DNA from: a virus
Length of the DNA: 64,000 nucleotides
Direction: 5' to 3' (one strand)
IMG/VR virus record: IMGVR_UViG_3300027747_002439
Span: 1-64,000 of that record
Shown: positions 52,917 through 60,739 of the stretch, piece by piece
How the letters are laid out: each line of letters opens with the position of its first letter
Position numbering within the stretch: position 1 is the first letter of the stretch
Program-made: the position numbers and the translations under genes
Notes under the pieces: generated by a model
Database searches by the model: none
What the model saw: the letters and a program-made list of their open reading frames with translations, nothing else
Told to the model about the DNA's origin: nothing

Positions 52917-53756
52917 ATGCCACTTATAGGAACTAGCGCATCACAGAATACAAAATCATTTTTAACATTTAACGTCGAGTACTTAGTTATTGCTGGTGGT
53001 GCATCTGGAGGTTCTACTTATCACGGCGGAGGCGGCGGAGCAGGAGGATATAGGTCCTCAGTAGTAGGAGAACTTTCAGGAAGAAATACTTCAGCAGAAG
53101 CAGTTTTATCTTTAACTGCAGGCGTCAGTTATGGCGTCACAGTAGGAGGTGGTGGAGCTAAAACTGCATATGTTGGAACAAATGGAACTGATTCTGTATT
53201 TTCAACAATAACTTCTTTAGGCGGAGGAGCAGGAGTACATGCTACTAACACTGGATACACGGGAGGTTCTGGTGGTGGCGGAGGAGCAAATAGCACTGGA
53301 AATGGTGGACAAGGAACAGCTGGTCAAGGATTTAATGGTGGAGGAGGAAGTCATCCTTGGGGTGGTGGAGGCGGTGGAGCTGGTGCTGTAGGCACAACAG
53401 GGGGACCAGCAACTGGAGGTAATGGAATTGCCTCATCAATTACTGGCACATCTGTATATCGTGCAGGCGGTGGCGGAGGGTCACCAATGGACGGGGGAGC
53501 AGATGGAGGTCTAGGCGGGGGTGGAGCTTCTGGTGCAGACTACGGAACAAGCGGCACAGCAAATACTGGCGGTGGCGGTGGTGGAAACGATAGAATTACT
53601 GGTGCGGCAAATACAAATCAAGGCGCTGGAGGATCAGGTGTGGTTATACTAAGAGCAACTAGCGCAGCACGCACAACAGTAGGCTCGCCGGTATACACAA
53701 CTTCTGGAAGCTATCATATCTATCAATTTAACGCTTCGGGGAGCATAACCTTTTAA
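52917..53756 (+). CDS. Glycine-rich fibre/adhesin, leaderless
   Basis: Encodes 279 residues. It starts PLIGTSASQNTKSFLTFNVE, then YLVIAGGASGGSTYHGGGGG and a Gly-rich body ending GAGGSGVVILRAT, followed by a short YTTSGSYHIYQF end domain. It lacks the N-terminal beta domain of the leftward Gly-rich fibres. The start resembles the fibres at 56556 and 62510. Separate transcription suggests dispersed duplicated modules. Confidence 0.8.
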   Translation: MPLIGTSASQNTKSFLTFNVEYLVIAGGASGGSTYHGGGGGAGGYRSSVVGELSGRNTSAEAVLSLTAGVSYGVTVGGGGAKTAYVGTNGTDSVFSTITSLGGGAGVHATNTGYTGGSGGGGGANSTGNGGQGTAGQGFNGGGGSHPWGGGGGGAGAVGTTGGPATGGNGIASSITGTSVYRAGGGGGSPMDGGADGGLGGGGASGADYGTSGTANTGGGGGGNDRITGAANTNQGAGGSGVVILRATSAARTTVGSPVYTTSGSYHIYQFNASGSITF

Positions 53757-53772
53757 CTATTAAGAATTAAAG

Positions 53773-53815
53773 AGAGCCGGGAGCATATTTACATATGCAA
53801 CCGGCTCTTTCTTTT
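53773..53815 (+). terminator. Bidirectional-type terminator
   Basis: AGAGCCGG (53773-53780) pairs with CCGGCTCT (53801-53808), with an inner GCATAT/ATATGC stem; TTTCTTTT follows on the plus strand. It separates the rightward fibre from the leftward exported protein ending at 53822. Confidence 0.9.
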
Positions 53816-53821
53816 AACTAA

Positions 53822-54958
53822 TTACTTGTTAATTGTCTCACCGTAGATAGTTGTCTCTTGTCCTGTTGCTAGATCGCGAAGAACAAGCTTAACGGTATAC
53901 TCGCTGCTAGACCCTAACGAGTTAACGTCGATAGTCTGTGCAGACCCGTCGGTGCCAATCGCGGTAGTAGACCCTGTCTTCTTATCAACAACCATAAGGG
54001 TTGCCCAGGTCTTATTACCATCAAAGTTCGTCACCGCAGGTATTGAGATCGTTGCCTGACGAGCGCCCGACGTGTCGGTGGTTACCGCCTGGGTTACCGG
54101 AGCAGCAATCGTAGCAACATCACGTGCAGCGTCTCTTGCAGCAACGGTAGCAGGAAGTGTTGCAGCTACTGTAGCAATTACCGGATTTGAGATGACTCTT
54201 TCCGTGTTTGTCACGGAGTCACGAATAACGGTCTTAACTGTAACGTTCTGCCCTTGAGGTACGTCCGTTACTGTCACCGCAGTTTGTGATGGAGCTAAAC
54301 CAATAGCAGTGGTAGATCTACCGTCCGTTATGACGTAGACAGATACAGATGACGTTAAAGGAAGATTTGCAACGTCAGGTACCTGAATATTAAGAGAAAC
54401 TGAGTTATTCGTAGCAACAGTTTGAGATACGACAACCGGAGTGTTAGCCTCGGCTACAGCGTTACCCATCGGTTGTACTAGTGAAAGTAGCTCGTTTAGA
54501 ATAACATCATACGAAGGTGTAACAACCTTGCCTGTATCCTGTAGAACAGAAATGATGGATCCCTGTGTAACTGGCTTAAATCGAATTACTCCATTTGAGT
54601 CTACGTACTTGACTCCCTTTGACACAGGAAGCTTTACGATAATGCCGTACGCATCAATCTTGCGATTAGGCGTATAACCGTCCCAGGTAACAATCTTATC
54701 AACAACTCCGCCAACGATAACTGCATACTGCGCCTTTGGCCTAGGAGCTTCTGTCTGAAGAGACATCTGAGGAGTAGAAAAAATTTCGTCTGCGGTAATT
54801 AAAAAGTAGCCGTCTGCCCTAGTCTGAAGCAGATCGTCTCCTGCCATGCGGGAAACTGTGGAGCTAGAGTCTGTGTCAATTGCCCAGTCCGCGTGAGCAG
54901 GTGTTGCGATGAGAGTTGCCATGGAAACAATCCCAAGTAGCGTTATACGTCTTTTCAT
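53822..54958 (-). CDS. Exported beta-sandwich protein
   Basis: Encodes 378 residues. Sec signal peptide (RITLLGIVSMATLIATPAHA, cleavage before DW). The mature part contains PKAQYAVIVGGVVDKIVTWD and two similar C-terminal Fn3/Ig-like units (SSVSVYVITDGRSTTAIGLA, and KTWATLMVVDKKTGSTTAIG with DLATGQETTIYGETI). The two repeats share SxVxTxGSTTAIG. Probably acts on the cell surface or periplasmic side. Function unknown. It has GAAAGG as SD. Confidence 0.75.
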   Translation of the reverse strand: MKRRITLLGIVSMATLIATPAHADWAIDTDSSSTVSRMAGDDLLQTRADGYFLITADEIFSTPQMSLQTEAPRPKAQYAVIVGGVVDKIVTWDGYTPNRKIDAYGIIVKLPVSKGVKYVDSNGVIRFKPVTQGSIISVLQDTGKVVTPSYDVILNELLSLVQPMGNAVAEANTPVVVSQTVATNNSVSLNIQVPDVANLPLTSSVSVYVITDGRSTTAIGLAPSQTAVTVTDVPQGQNVTVKTVIRDSVTNTERVISNPVIATVAATLPATVAARDAARDVATIAAPVTQAVTTDTSGARQATISIPAVTNFDGNKTWATLMVVDKKTGSTTAIGTDGSAQTIDVNSLGSSSEYTVKLVLRDLATGQETTIYGETINK

Positions 54959-54985
54959 CTTAGTGCCTTTCGTAGTGTGTCATTT

Positions 54986-54993
54986 AGTATAAT
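54986..54993. promoter_or_regulatory. Overlapping divergent -10 elements
   Basis: The sequence AGTATAAT at 54986-54993 contains TATAAT rightward (54988-54993) and TATACT leftward (complement of 54986-54991). It can serve the exported protein leftward and the acidic protein rightward. Confidence 0.5.
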
Positions 54994-55060
54994 AGACAAT
55001 ATCACATAGAGGCCAGAACGTACAACTATCACCGCAGGTTTTGTGGGATACTATCTATCA

Positions 55061-55336
55061 ATGGAATTCAACGACGATATAGACCCTGATTTTGGTAGAG
55101 ATGATGATGTTCTAATGCAGTATCTTGAGGAGGAAGGGCTACTCCTCGTCCCCGTTGAGTTCATGAAGGAACTGATGGCTCTCATGGAGACATACATCCA
55201 GAACGTATGTGACGTAGATAGGGATGAACTTAGCGAGATCTTAACCCGTCTAGAGGATCTTCTAGGGGAAGACGGCATGATGGACTTATCTATTGAAGGT
55301 ATCGTCGGCTGGGTAAATACGCTAAAAGCTGTCTAG
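55061..55336 (+). CDS. Small acidic protein
   Basis: Encodes 91 residues from ATG 55061 (an upstream GTG at 55043 with a weak AGG is an alternative, giving 97). Asp/Glu-rich N-terminus (EFNDDIDPDFGRDDDVLMQY) and helical body with EFMKELMALMETYI and DELSEILTRLEDLL. Overall highly acidic; a DNA-mimic or inhibitor function is a guess. No family is recognised. Confidence 0.6.
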   Translation: MEFNDDIDPDFGRDDDVLMQYLEEEGLLLVPVEFMKELMALMETYIQNVCDVDRDELSEILTRLEDLLGEDGMMDLSIEGIVGWVNTLKAV

Positions 55337-55341
55337 GATCC

Positions 55342-55350
55342 TGTTATAAT
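55342..55350 (+). promoter_or_regulatory. Extended -10 promoter of candidate RNA
   Basis: TGTTATAAT within TCCTGTTATAATTTA, identical to the 16695-16709 promoter. No ORF starts within 250 bp downstream. It points to a non-coding transcript. Confidence 0.55.
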
Positions 55351-55356
55351 TTAAGC

Positions 55357-55592
55357 ATCGCCACTGGCCTGGTGCCGCCATCAGTAGCTTGTCACAACGA
55401 AAGCGAACCTTCGCTAATCCCGCCAATGCGAATCGTCCTGGATAAGACGTACAACTGTCATCCACTCCAACTTCAGAGTTGAGTGTCTAGCACTGGCTGG
55501 GTAGACATCGAGTGGGTTGTTGATTAGCGAGCTATCGTTACGGGTAGCATAAGAAGCGCTGCCAGTGCTAGACCCGATTCTTTCTAATTTTT
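55357..55592 (+). ncRNA. Candidate structured non-coding RNA
   Basis: A 270-bp gene-free stretch with a strong promoter at its left end and, at its right end, a 13-bp perfect stem (GTCTAGCACTGGC 55485-55497 with GCCAGTGCTAGAC 55561-55573) followed by a T-rich run ending ATTTTT. Internal hairpins: AGCGAA-CC-TTCGCT (55402-55415) and CACTCcAACT-TCAG-AGTTGAGTG (55463-55485). CACTGGC at 55362-55368 could alternatively pair with GCCAGTG at 55561-55567. I recognise no known RNA family. RNA gene versus 5' leader of the next gene is unresolved. Confidence 0.5.
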
Positions 55593-55597
55593 ATGAT
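55592..55597 (+). promoter_or_regulatory. -10 for cupin gene
   Basis: TATGAT lies 11 bases before ATG 55609, with no Shine-Dalgarno between, so a leaderless or near-leaderless mRNA is likely. Confidence 0.45.
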
Positions 55598-55608
55598 ACA
55601 GTTCATTC

Positions 55609-55959
55609 ATGACACCGGAGATCTTTGTTCGCCCTTGGGGCTTCTATGTAATCCTTCACACTGAGCAAAAAGTACAGGTCAAACGAATACACGTTGAAAA
55701 CGGAAGTCGTTTAAGTAAGCAATCACACAAACACCGCGCGGAGCATTGGTACATCACGCAAGGTTACGCGGAGGTCGAGCTATTTGACCAGATACTTCAT
55801 CTTGGCCCAGGAGACTACGTCTCAATTGGGGTTGGAGAAGTTCACCGCGTAAGAGCCGAAGGCGAAGGCGACCTCGTCTTTATCGAGATTCAAACAGGTG
55901 AGTATCTTGGAGAAGATGACATCATTAGATATGAAGATGATTTTGGACGTGTTGAGTAG
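55609..55959 (+). CDS. Cupin: mannose-6-phosphate isomerase type II-like
   Basis: Encodes 116 residues. The cupin metal motif is seen in QSHKHRAEHWYITQGYAEV (His, His, Glu) and HRVRAEGEGD. RPWGFYVIL at the start and EIQTGEYLGEDDIIRYEDDF at the end match the type II M6P-isomerase (ManC C-terminal) domain. Might interconvert fructose-6-P and mannose-6-P or act as a 3,4-ketoisomerase/sugar-binding cupin. It fits supply of sugars for glycan decoration. It is followed immediately by a methyltransferase overlapping its stop. Confidence 0.85.
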   Translation: MTPEIFVRPWGFYVILHTEQKVQVKRIHVENGSRLSKQSHKHRAEHWYITQGYAEVELFDQILHLGPGDYVSIGVGEVHRVRAEGEGDLVFIEIQTGEYLGEDDIIRYEDDFGRVE

Positions 55960-56516
55960 TGGAGCAAGAGCTTCCTACGTGGTTTAACCACGTTAAACCA
56001 AACTTTGAAAACTACCTGAGGATTGAATCTCCCTTAACTGTTTTACAGATCGGAGTATATGAGGGTGACACAACACAGTGGTTATTAGACAATAAAAACA
56101 TCAACAGGATAGTAGACGTTGACACCTGGGAAGGCTCAATAGAGCACGAAGGTACCTTTGACTTTAACCAGGTTGAGAGAGTCTACGACGAGCGATTTGC
56201 TAAAATTGAAAAGGTTGAAAAGCGTAAGGGCACAAGTGATAAATACTTTGCGACATGCCCTGCAAGTGAAAGATTTAACGTTGTCTACATAGACGGAGAT
56301 CACACCGCACTGCAGACCGTGATTGATGCCCTTCATGGCTGGCGCGTGCTGGAGGTTGGCGGGATCATGATATTTGACGACTACGACTGGCACATGTATC
56401 AAGGAACACCCTTACACCCTAAGGACGGTATTGATTGCGTTCTAAGGCTGTTTAGAGGACGCTACAACCTTATCGTTACGAACTACCAGGTCTGGATTCG
56501 TAAGACCGCGGAGTAG
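55959..56516 (+). CDS. Class I SAM-dependent methyltransferase
   Basis: Encodes 185 residues from GTG 55959, overlapping the cupin stop. Motif I is VLQIGVYEGDTT; VVYIDGDHTALQTVIDAL and GGIMIFDDYDW match the Methyltransf_24 group. Targets in that group are small molecules or sugars. Co-expression with a sugar isomerase suggests methylation of a sugar or glycan. Confidence 0.82.
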   Translation: MEQELPTWFNHVKPNFENYLRIESPLTVLQIGVYEGDTTQWLLDNKNINRIVDVDTWEGSIEHEGTFDFNQVERVYDERFAKIEKVEKRKGTSDKYFATCPASERFNVVYIDGDHTALQTVIDALHGWRVLEVGGIMIFDDYDWHMYQGTPLHPKDGIDCVLRLFRGRYNLIVTNYQVWIRKTAE

Positions 56517-56543
56517 GCTTTTATCAATCATATGTAGATAAGA

Positions 56544-56549
56544 TAAAAT
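56544..56549 (+). promoter_or_regulatory. Promoter for leaderless fibre mRNA
   Basis: TAAAAT at 56544-56549 ends six bases before ATG 56556; GATAAAATAAGCCTATGCC parallels the 52902 promoter. No SD. Confidence 0.6.
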
Positions 56550-56555
56550 AAGCCT

Positions 56556-57452
56556 ATGCCTATTCTTGGAACAATCGCGAGCGGGTACAATGTACCTTTG
56601 TCAATTGTCACTGGCGGTACACTTACTAGTGACGCAACTTATTACTACCGTACATTTACTTCTACCGCAGACTTAGTAGTCACTGCAGCTCCTCTTACTG
56701 CAGATGCTCTTGTAATTGCAGGCGGAGGCCCAGGCGGAAATAACTCGGCTGGAGGATACGCTTCTGGCGGTGGAGCTGGTGGAGTTCAATATGGAGCTGC
56801 AACTTCTTTTTCGGCGGGAACTTACACGGCAACAATTGGTGGCGGTGGCAGCCTTGGGTCTAATGGAGTTGATTCTTCACTAGGTTCTTTATTTATCGCA
56901 AAGGGCGGCGGTAGAGGCGTATTAGCTAGTGCTGTAGACGGAGTAGCTGGCGGATCTGGCGGTGGAGCAAGCGGTAATCAGGGCACATCAGCAACAGCAA
57001 CAGGTGGCGCAGCTACAAGCGGCACTGGCGGAATTTTTTATGGAAATAAAGGTGGAGATTCTTTTGGTGGCACAAACGGTGCGTATCCAGCGCAAGGTGG
57101 CGGAGGCGGCGCGGGCGCAGCAGGAGGTAGCGTGTCTCTTAGCGGAGGGTACGGAGAAACTCCTGGCGGGTCGGGCGGAGATGGATTAAGCACTTGGTCA
57201 TCTTGGGCAACTGCAACTGGAACTGGTAGAAGCGGATATTACGCAGGTGGTGGATGCGGCGGATACAGAGTTGATGCTTCTAGTGGACAAGCTGGCGCAG
57301 GTGGAGGCGGTGGGTACGGAGTTGCAGGTGGCACTAATACTGGTGGTGGCGGCGGCGGAGCTTTGAACGGCGGTCAATACAATACAGTAAGTGGCATAGG
57401 TGGATCTGGTATTGTTATTGTTCGCTATCTTCGTTCTGCAGTGGGTGGTTAA
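56556..57452 (+). CDS. Glycine-rich fibre/adhesin, leaderless
   Basis: Encodes 298 residues. Start PILGTIASGYNVPLSIVTGG, link FTSTADLVVTAAPLTADALV, then about 220 residues of Gly-rich sequence (AGGGPGGNNSAGGYASGGGA) ending GGSGIVIVRYL. The same ending (GGSGI-I-RY) marks all Gly-rich tips in this window. Not N-terminally anchored like the leftward fibres, so it may be secreted or attached through another fibre. Confidence 0.8.
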   Translation: MPILGTIASGYNVPLSIVTGGTLTSDATYYYRTFTSTADLVVTAAPLTADALVIAGGGPGGNNSAGGYASGGGAGGVQYGAATSFSAGTYTATIGGGGSLGSNGVDSSLGSLFIAKGGGRGVLASAVDGVAGGSGGGASGNQGTSATATGGAATSGTGGIFYGNKGGDSFGGTNGAYPAQGGGGGAGAAGGSVSLSGGYGETPGGSGGDGLSTWSSWATATGTGRSGYYAGGGCGGYRVDASSGQAGAGGGGGYGVAGGTNTGGGGGGALNGGQYNTVSGIGGSGIVIVRYLRSAVGG

Positions 57453-57456
57453 GTAA

Positions 57457-57462
57457 TATAAT
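57457..57462 (+). promoter_or_regulatory. Promoter for leaderless DUF3039 mRNA
   Basis: TATAAT lies seven bases before ATG 57470, without SD. Confidence 0.55.
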
Positions 57463-57469
57463 TGCAAGT

Positions 57470-57697
57470 ATGAGCGACGTAATAATAGAAGTTGATACTG
57501 AAGCAGATCTGCGCACTAACAGCGGAGATCACGACAAGTTTTCGCATTATATTCACCGCGATGCAGCAATGGAAGCATACGTAGAAGGCAAGCCTGCTAT
57601 CGCTTTATGTGGAAAAATATGGGTTCCAACAAGAGACGGAACAAAATTTCCTGTCTGCAAGCCGTGTAAAGAAATCTTTGAAACACTAGGAAGTTAA
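57470..57697 (+). CDS. DUF3039 zinc-binding protein
   Basis: Encodes 75 residues: DKFSHYIHRDAAMEAYVEGK, then AIALCGKIWVPTRDGTKFPV and CKPCKEI. This matches actinobacterial DUF3039. The Cys in ALCGK and the CxxC likely form a zinc site, perhaps with His in FSHYI. The family is restricted mostly to actinobacteria and their phages, supporting the host assignment. Function unknown. Confidence 0.85.
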   Translation: MSDVIIEVDTEADLRTNSGDHDKFSHYIHRDAAMEAYVEGKPAIALCGKIWVPTRDGTKFPVCKPCKEIFETLGS

Positions 57698-57718
57698 CAC
57701 GCTTTAACGAAAAAGCAG

Positions 57719-57724
57719 TATAAT
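57719..57724 (+). promoter_or_regulatory. -10 for ribonucleotide reductase
   Basis: TATAAT at 57719-57724, with an SD AGGGGG at 57763-57768 before GTG 57774. This transcript has a leader, unlike its neighbours. Confidence 0.5.
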
Positions 57725-57773
57725 TCGTCATCTAATTTTGATCTAAAATTACAACATATTCCAGGGGGTTTTG

Positions 57774-59813
57774 GTGAGCTTTTTCTCTTTCAAACTAAGC
57801 GATGATTTTGTGCAAGGGTATCGAGGAAAGAAAGCTCCTTTTGGCTACACTGATGCAGCAGGAAACTCTGTTGGAGAAATTACTTTTCTTCGCACGTACT
57901 CTCGCTTAAAAGAAGACGGCACCAAGGAAACTTGGGCTGACGTATGCGAGCGTGTCATCAATGGCATGTACTCTATTCAAAAAGATCACTGCAAAAGCCA
58001 AAGACTTCCTTGGAATGATTCAAAGGCACAGGCATCTGCAAAGGATGGATTTGATAGACTATTTAATCTAAAGTGGACACCGCCAGGTCGTGGTCTCTGG
58101 GTTATGGGTACTCCTTTAGTTAACGTGCAAAAGAACTCTGCAGCACTGCAAAACTGTGCATTTGTTTCAACACTTGAAATGACAAAGCAAAACCCAGCAA
58201 AGCCTTTTGCGTTTCTTATGGAAGCGTCAATGCTCGGCGTTGGTGTAGGATTTGATGATAAAGGTGCAGACAAAGATTTTGTGATTTATTCACCGCAAGG
58301 AGAGGAAACATACGTTGTCCCAGACACAAGAGAAGGATGGGTTGAATCACTCTCAATCATCCTCAATGCTTACCTCAAGCCAGATCAGAAGGCTCCATTA
58401 TATGATTACAGCCAAGTCCGCCCAGCAGGTATTCCAATCAAGACGTTCGGTGGCACAGCCGCAGGACACGAACCGTTAGAACGTTTACACAACTACATCC
58501 GTAAACTATTTGAAGGACGCGCCGGTGAAAAAGTTACTCGTACTGATCTTGCTGACATCGGTAATCTTATTGGCGTGTGCGTTGTTTCTGGCAACGTTCG
58601 TCGCTCAGCTGAACTTCTAATCGGTCGCCTTGATGACGATACGTTCCTAAACCTTAAGAACACAGAGCGTTTCCCAGAGCGCAATAGCTATGACCCAGCA
58701 TCACCGGGTTGGGGCTGGATGTCAAACAACTCCATTGAAACAACAGTAGGACAAGATCTAGACAAGATCGTTGAGGGCATTGCCCGCAACGGAGAGCCTG
58801 GCGTAGTCTGGATGGACGTATCACGTAAGTATGGTCGTTTAGCAGATCCAGTAAACAACAAGGATCACCGCGTAGTTGGATACAACCCTTGCGCAGAGCA
58901 GTCACTTGAATCATACGAGTGTTGCACGCTTGTTGAGACGTATCTAGGACGTCACGATTCACTAGAAGACTACAAGCGCACGTTGAAGTTTGCATATCTA
59001 TATGCTAAGACAGTGACGCTGCTTCCTACTCACTGGGAGGAGACAAACGCAATCATGCAACGCAACCGCCGTATCGGAACTTCAATGTCCGGTGTAGCTA
59101 ACTTTGCAGACAACGTTGGTTTACCAACTCTGCGTGAGTGGATGGACGAAGGATACAAGACAGTCAAGACGTATGACAACACGTATTCAGAGTGGCTTGG
59201 TATTCGTGAGTCTATTAAGATGACTACCGTTAAGCCTTCAGGTACAGTTTCAATCTTGGCAGGAGAGTCACCGGGAGTTCACTGGACACCAGGCGGAGAG
59301 TACTTTAACCGCGCAATTCGTTTCTCTAACGAAGATCCAATGTTGCCTCTCTTCAAGATGGCAAACTACAGAGTTGAGCCTGCGTCAGAGTCACCAGACT
59401 TTACGAGCGTCGTGTTCTTCCCTATCAAGTCAAGCGCTAAGCGTGCCGAGAAGGAAGTATCAATCTTTGAGAAGACAGCAATCGCCGCAACAGCGCAGCG
59501 CTACTGGTCAGACAACTCTGTCTCTGTAACCGTATCATTTGATCCTGAAAAGGAAGCGGAGCACGTAGGAACAGTTCTTCACATGTACGACGGACAGTTG
59601 AAGACAGTGTCCTTCCTGCCGATGGGTAACTTCACATATCCGCAGATGCCATACACGCAGATCACCGCAAGTGAGTATGAGGATGCGACGATGAAGTTGT
59701 TTCCTATTGACTTCACCGGAGTCTACGCAGGAATGGCGTCGGATGCAATCGGAGATGCGTACTGCACAACTGATGCGTGCGAGGTTAAGCTTATCGTGGA
59801 GAACATGAAGTAA
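57774..59813 (+). CDS. Class II (adenosylcobalamin-dependent) ribonucleotide reductase
   Basis: Encodes about 679 residues from GTG 57774, favoured by AGGGGG five bases away. Monomeric RTPR-type enzyme: first redox Cys in ALQNCAFVST, active-site NPCAEQSLESYECCTL (radical/acid residues) and C-terminal Cys pair in YCTTDACEV that is re-reduced by thioredoxin. It makes dNTPs for phage replication without oxygen chemistry and needs host cobalamin. No second subunit is encoded nearby, as expected. It overlaps the next small ORF by one base. Confidence 0.93.
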   Translation: MSFFSFKLSDDFVQGYRGKKAPFGYTDAAGNSVGEITFLRTYSRLKEDGTKETWADVCERVINGMYSIQKDHCKSQRLPWNDSKAQASAKDGFDRLFNLKWTPPGRGLWVMGTPLVNVQKNSAALQNCAFVSTLEMTKQNPAKPFAFLMEASMLGVGVGFDDKGADKDFVIYSPQGEETYVVPDTREGWVESLSIILNAYLKPDQKAPLYDYSQVRPAGIPIKTFGGTAAGHEPLERLHNYIRKLFEGRAGEKVTRTDLADIGNLIGVCVVSGNVRRSAELLIGRLDDDTFLNLKNTERFPERNSYDPASPGWGWMSNNSIETTVGQDLDKIVEGIARNGEPGVVWMDVSRKYGRLADPVNNKDHRVVGYNPCAEQSLESYECCTLVETYLGRHDSLEDYKRTLKFAYLYAKTVTLLPTHWEETNAIMQRNRRIGTSMSGVANFADNVGLPTLREWMDEGYKTVKTYDNTYSEWLGIRESIKMTTVKPSGTVSILAGESPGVHWTPGGEYFNRAIRFSNEDPMLPLFKMANYRVEPASESPDFTSVVFFPIKSSAKRAEKEVSIFEKTAIAATAQRYWSDNSVSVTVSFDPEKEAEHVGTVLHMYDGQLKTVSFLPMGNFTYPQMPYTQITASEYEDATMKLFPIDFTGVYAGMASDAIGDAYCTTDACEVKLIVENMK

Positions 59814-59992
59814 TGCCACAGTACGAATATCATTGCAAGAATGGTCACTACAACCTCATAGAGCGTAGCATAAGCGAGCCAGAGGGTAATCCAACCTGCA
59901 CCGCTCCGGAGTGCTCTGAAGAGCTTAAGAGACAGTACAGCGTACCTTCAATAAGCTTCAAAGGAAACGGGTTTTACTCAACGTCTAAATGA
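59813..59992 (+). CDS. FmdB-family zinc-ribbon protein
   Basis: Encodes 59 residues: PQYEYHCKNGHYNLIERSIS, then PTCTAPECSEELKRQYSVPS and FKGNGFYSTSK. This is the FmdB/CxxC-type regulatory protein pattern, although the first CxxC is C-K-N-G-H. It is translationally coupled (TAATG) to the RNR gene, so a role in RNR regulation is possible but unproven. Confidence 0.75.
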   Translation: MPQYEYHCKNGHYNLIERSISEPEGNPTCTAPECSEELKRQYSVPSISFKGNGFYSTSK

Positions 59993-60015
59993 CGTACTTT
60001 TGTCATAGTTCAATA

Positions 60016-60021
60016 TAGAAT
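60016..60021 (+). promoter_or_regulatory. Promoter for leaderless whiB mRNA
   Basis: TAGAAT (inside TATAGAAT) ends six bases before ATG 60028; no SD. -35 is not obvious. Confidence 0.45.
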
Positions 60022-60027
60022 TATTTA

Positions 60028-60330
60028 ATGGCAAAACATAACCCGCAGCTTCTCAACCTGCGCCCTGTCTATGATGACTGGGCATGGCAGGAACAGTCTA
60101 ACTGTCGTGATGTAGATTCAGATCTATTCTTTTTAGATCTGATGGCACGTGGCAAGGAAAAACGTGAAAAAGAAAAAGCTGCCAAGAAGGTGTGTAGAGG
60201 TTGTCCTGTTTTGGAACAATGCTTAAGTCATGCTCTTTCAATTCCAGAGTTCTTTGGTGTCTGGGGCGGAATGACAGCGGACGAACGAAACTTTATTCTT
60301 CGCAAGCAAGGATTAAGAATAGTTAAGTAA
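60028..60330 (+). CDS. WhiB-family regulator 2
   Basis: Encodes 100 residues: SNCRDVDSDLFF, KVCRGCPVLEQCLSHAL and FFGVWGGMTADERN. Four Cys for an iron-sulfur cluster and the G-VWGG turn. Basic C-terminus (LRKQGLRIVK) may contact DNA. Phage WhiB proteins can alter host sigma-factor-dependent transcription. Adjacent to a third WhiB gene. Confidence 0.9.
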   Translation: MAKHNPQLLNLRPVYDDWAWQEQSNCRDVDSDLFFLDLMARGKEKREKEKAAKKVCRGCPVLEQCLSHALSIPEFFGVWGGMTADERNFILRKQGLRIVK

Positions 60331-60351
60331 GTGTAAACTAAAAACTTATAG

Positions 60352-60380
60352 TTTACAAGAATTCCTATTGTGTGTATGGT
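60352..60380 (+). promoter_or_regulatory. Promoter (-35 and -10) giving leaderless whiB3 mRNA
   Basis: -35 TTTACA (60352-60357), 17-bp spacer, -10 TATGGT (60375-60380), predicted start at ATG 60387 with no leader. Confidence 0.6.
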
Positions 60381-60386
60381 CCGTCC

Positions 60387-60674
60387 ATGGCACTAGACAT
60401 ACAGCTATCTAGCAATTACCCTGTCTTCAAAGATCTTGGAGTCCCTGCTTGTGCGACTACAGATCCTGAGATTTTCTTTCCAGAAAAAGGAGCAAAGGGC
60501 CAATCTCAATACATCATTGGCGCAGCGCGAAGAATGTGTGCAGGCTGTCCTTATAAAGAGCCGTGCCTTGCATGGGCAGTAGAGCACGATGAAATGGGAA
60601 TCTGGGGCGGAACTACCCAGAAAGAACGACGTGTTCACCGCAGAAAGTTAAAAGTAACAAACAGCAATAAATGA
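60387..60674 (+). CDS. WhiB-family regulator 3
   Basis: Encodes 95 residues from ATG 60387, chosen as the +1 position of the promoter; a GTG at 60372 would give 100 but lies inside the -10. Motifs: PACATTDPEIFF, RMCAGCPYKEPCLAWAV and EMGIWGGTTQKERR. Four Cys and G-IWGG turn retained. Divergent from WhiB 2, so the pair probably has different targets. Confidence 0.9.
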   Translation: MALDIQLSSNYPVFKDLGVPACATTDPEIFFPEKGAKGQSQYIIGAARRMCAGCPYKEPCLAWAVEHDEMGIWGGTTQKERRVHRRKLKVTNSNK

Positions 60675-60728
60675 TAGAATAATAAAGCTTCTTGGGAGAG
60701 GTAAGCAAACCTTACTACCTCTATCCCT
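60672..60728 (+). promoter_or_regulatory. Promoter and leader hairpin of membrane-peptide operon
   Basis: TGATAGAAT (60672-60680) gives an extended -10. The leader then folds as GGGAGAGGTAAG with CTTACTACCTCTATCCC (AGAGGTA 60697-60703 with TACCTCT 60716-60722), just before the SD AGGGAG of the holin-like gene. It may modulate expression timing. Confidence 0.5.
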
Positions 60729-60739
60729 AGGGAGATTAT

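Noticed and set aside
55337-55608. tRNA or tmRNA in the gene-free stretch
   Set aside because: I could not fit a cloverleaf, TTCGA-type T-loop or CCA end; the structure is dominated by long stems, so only a generic structured RNA is proposed.
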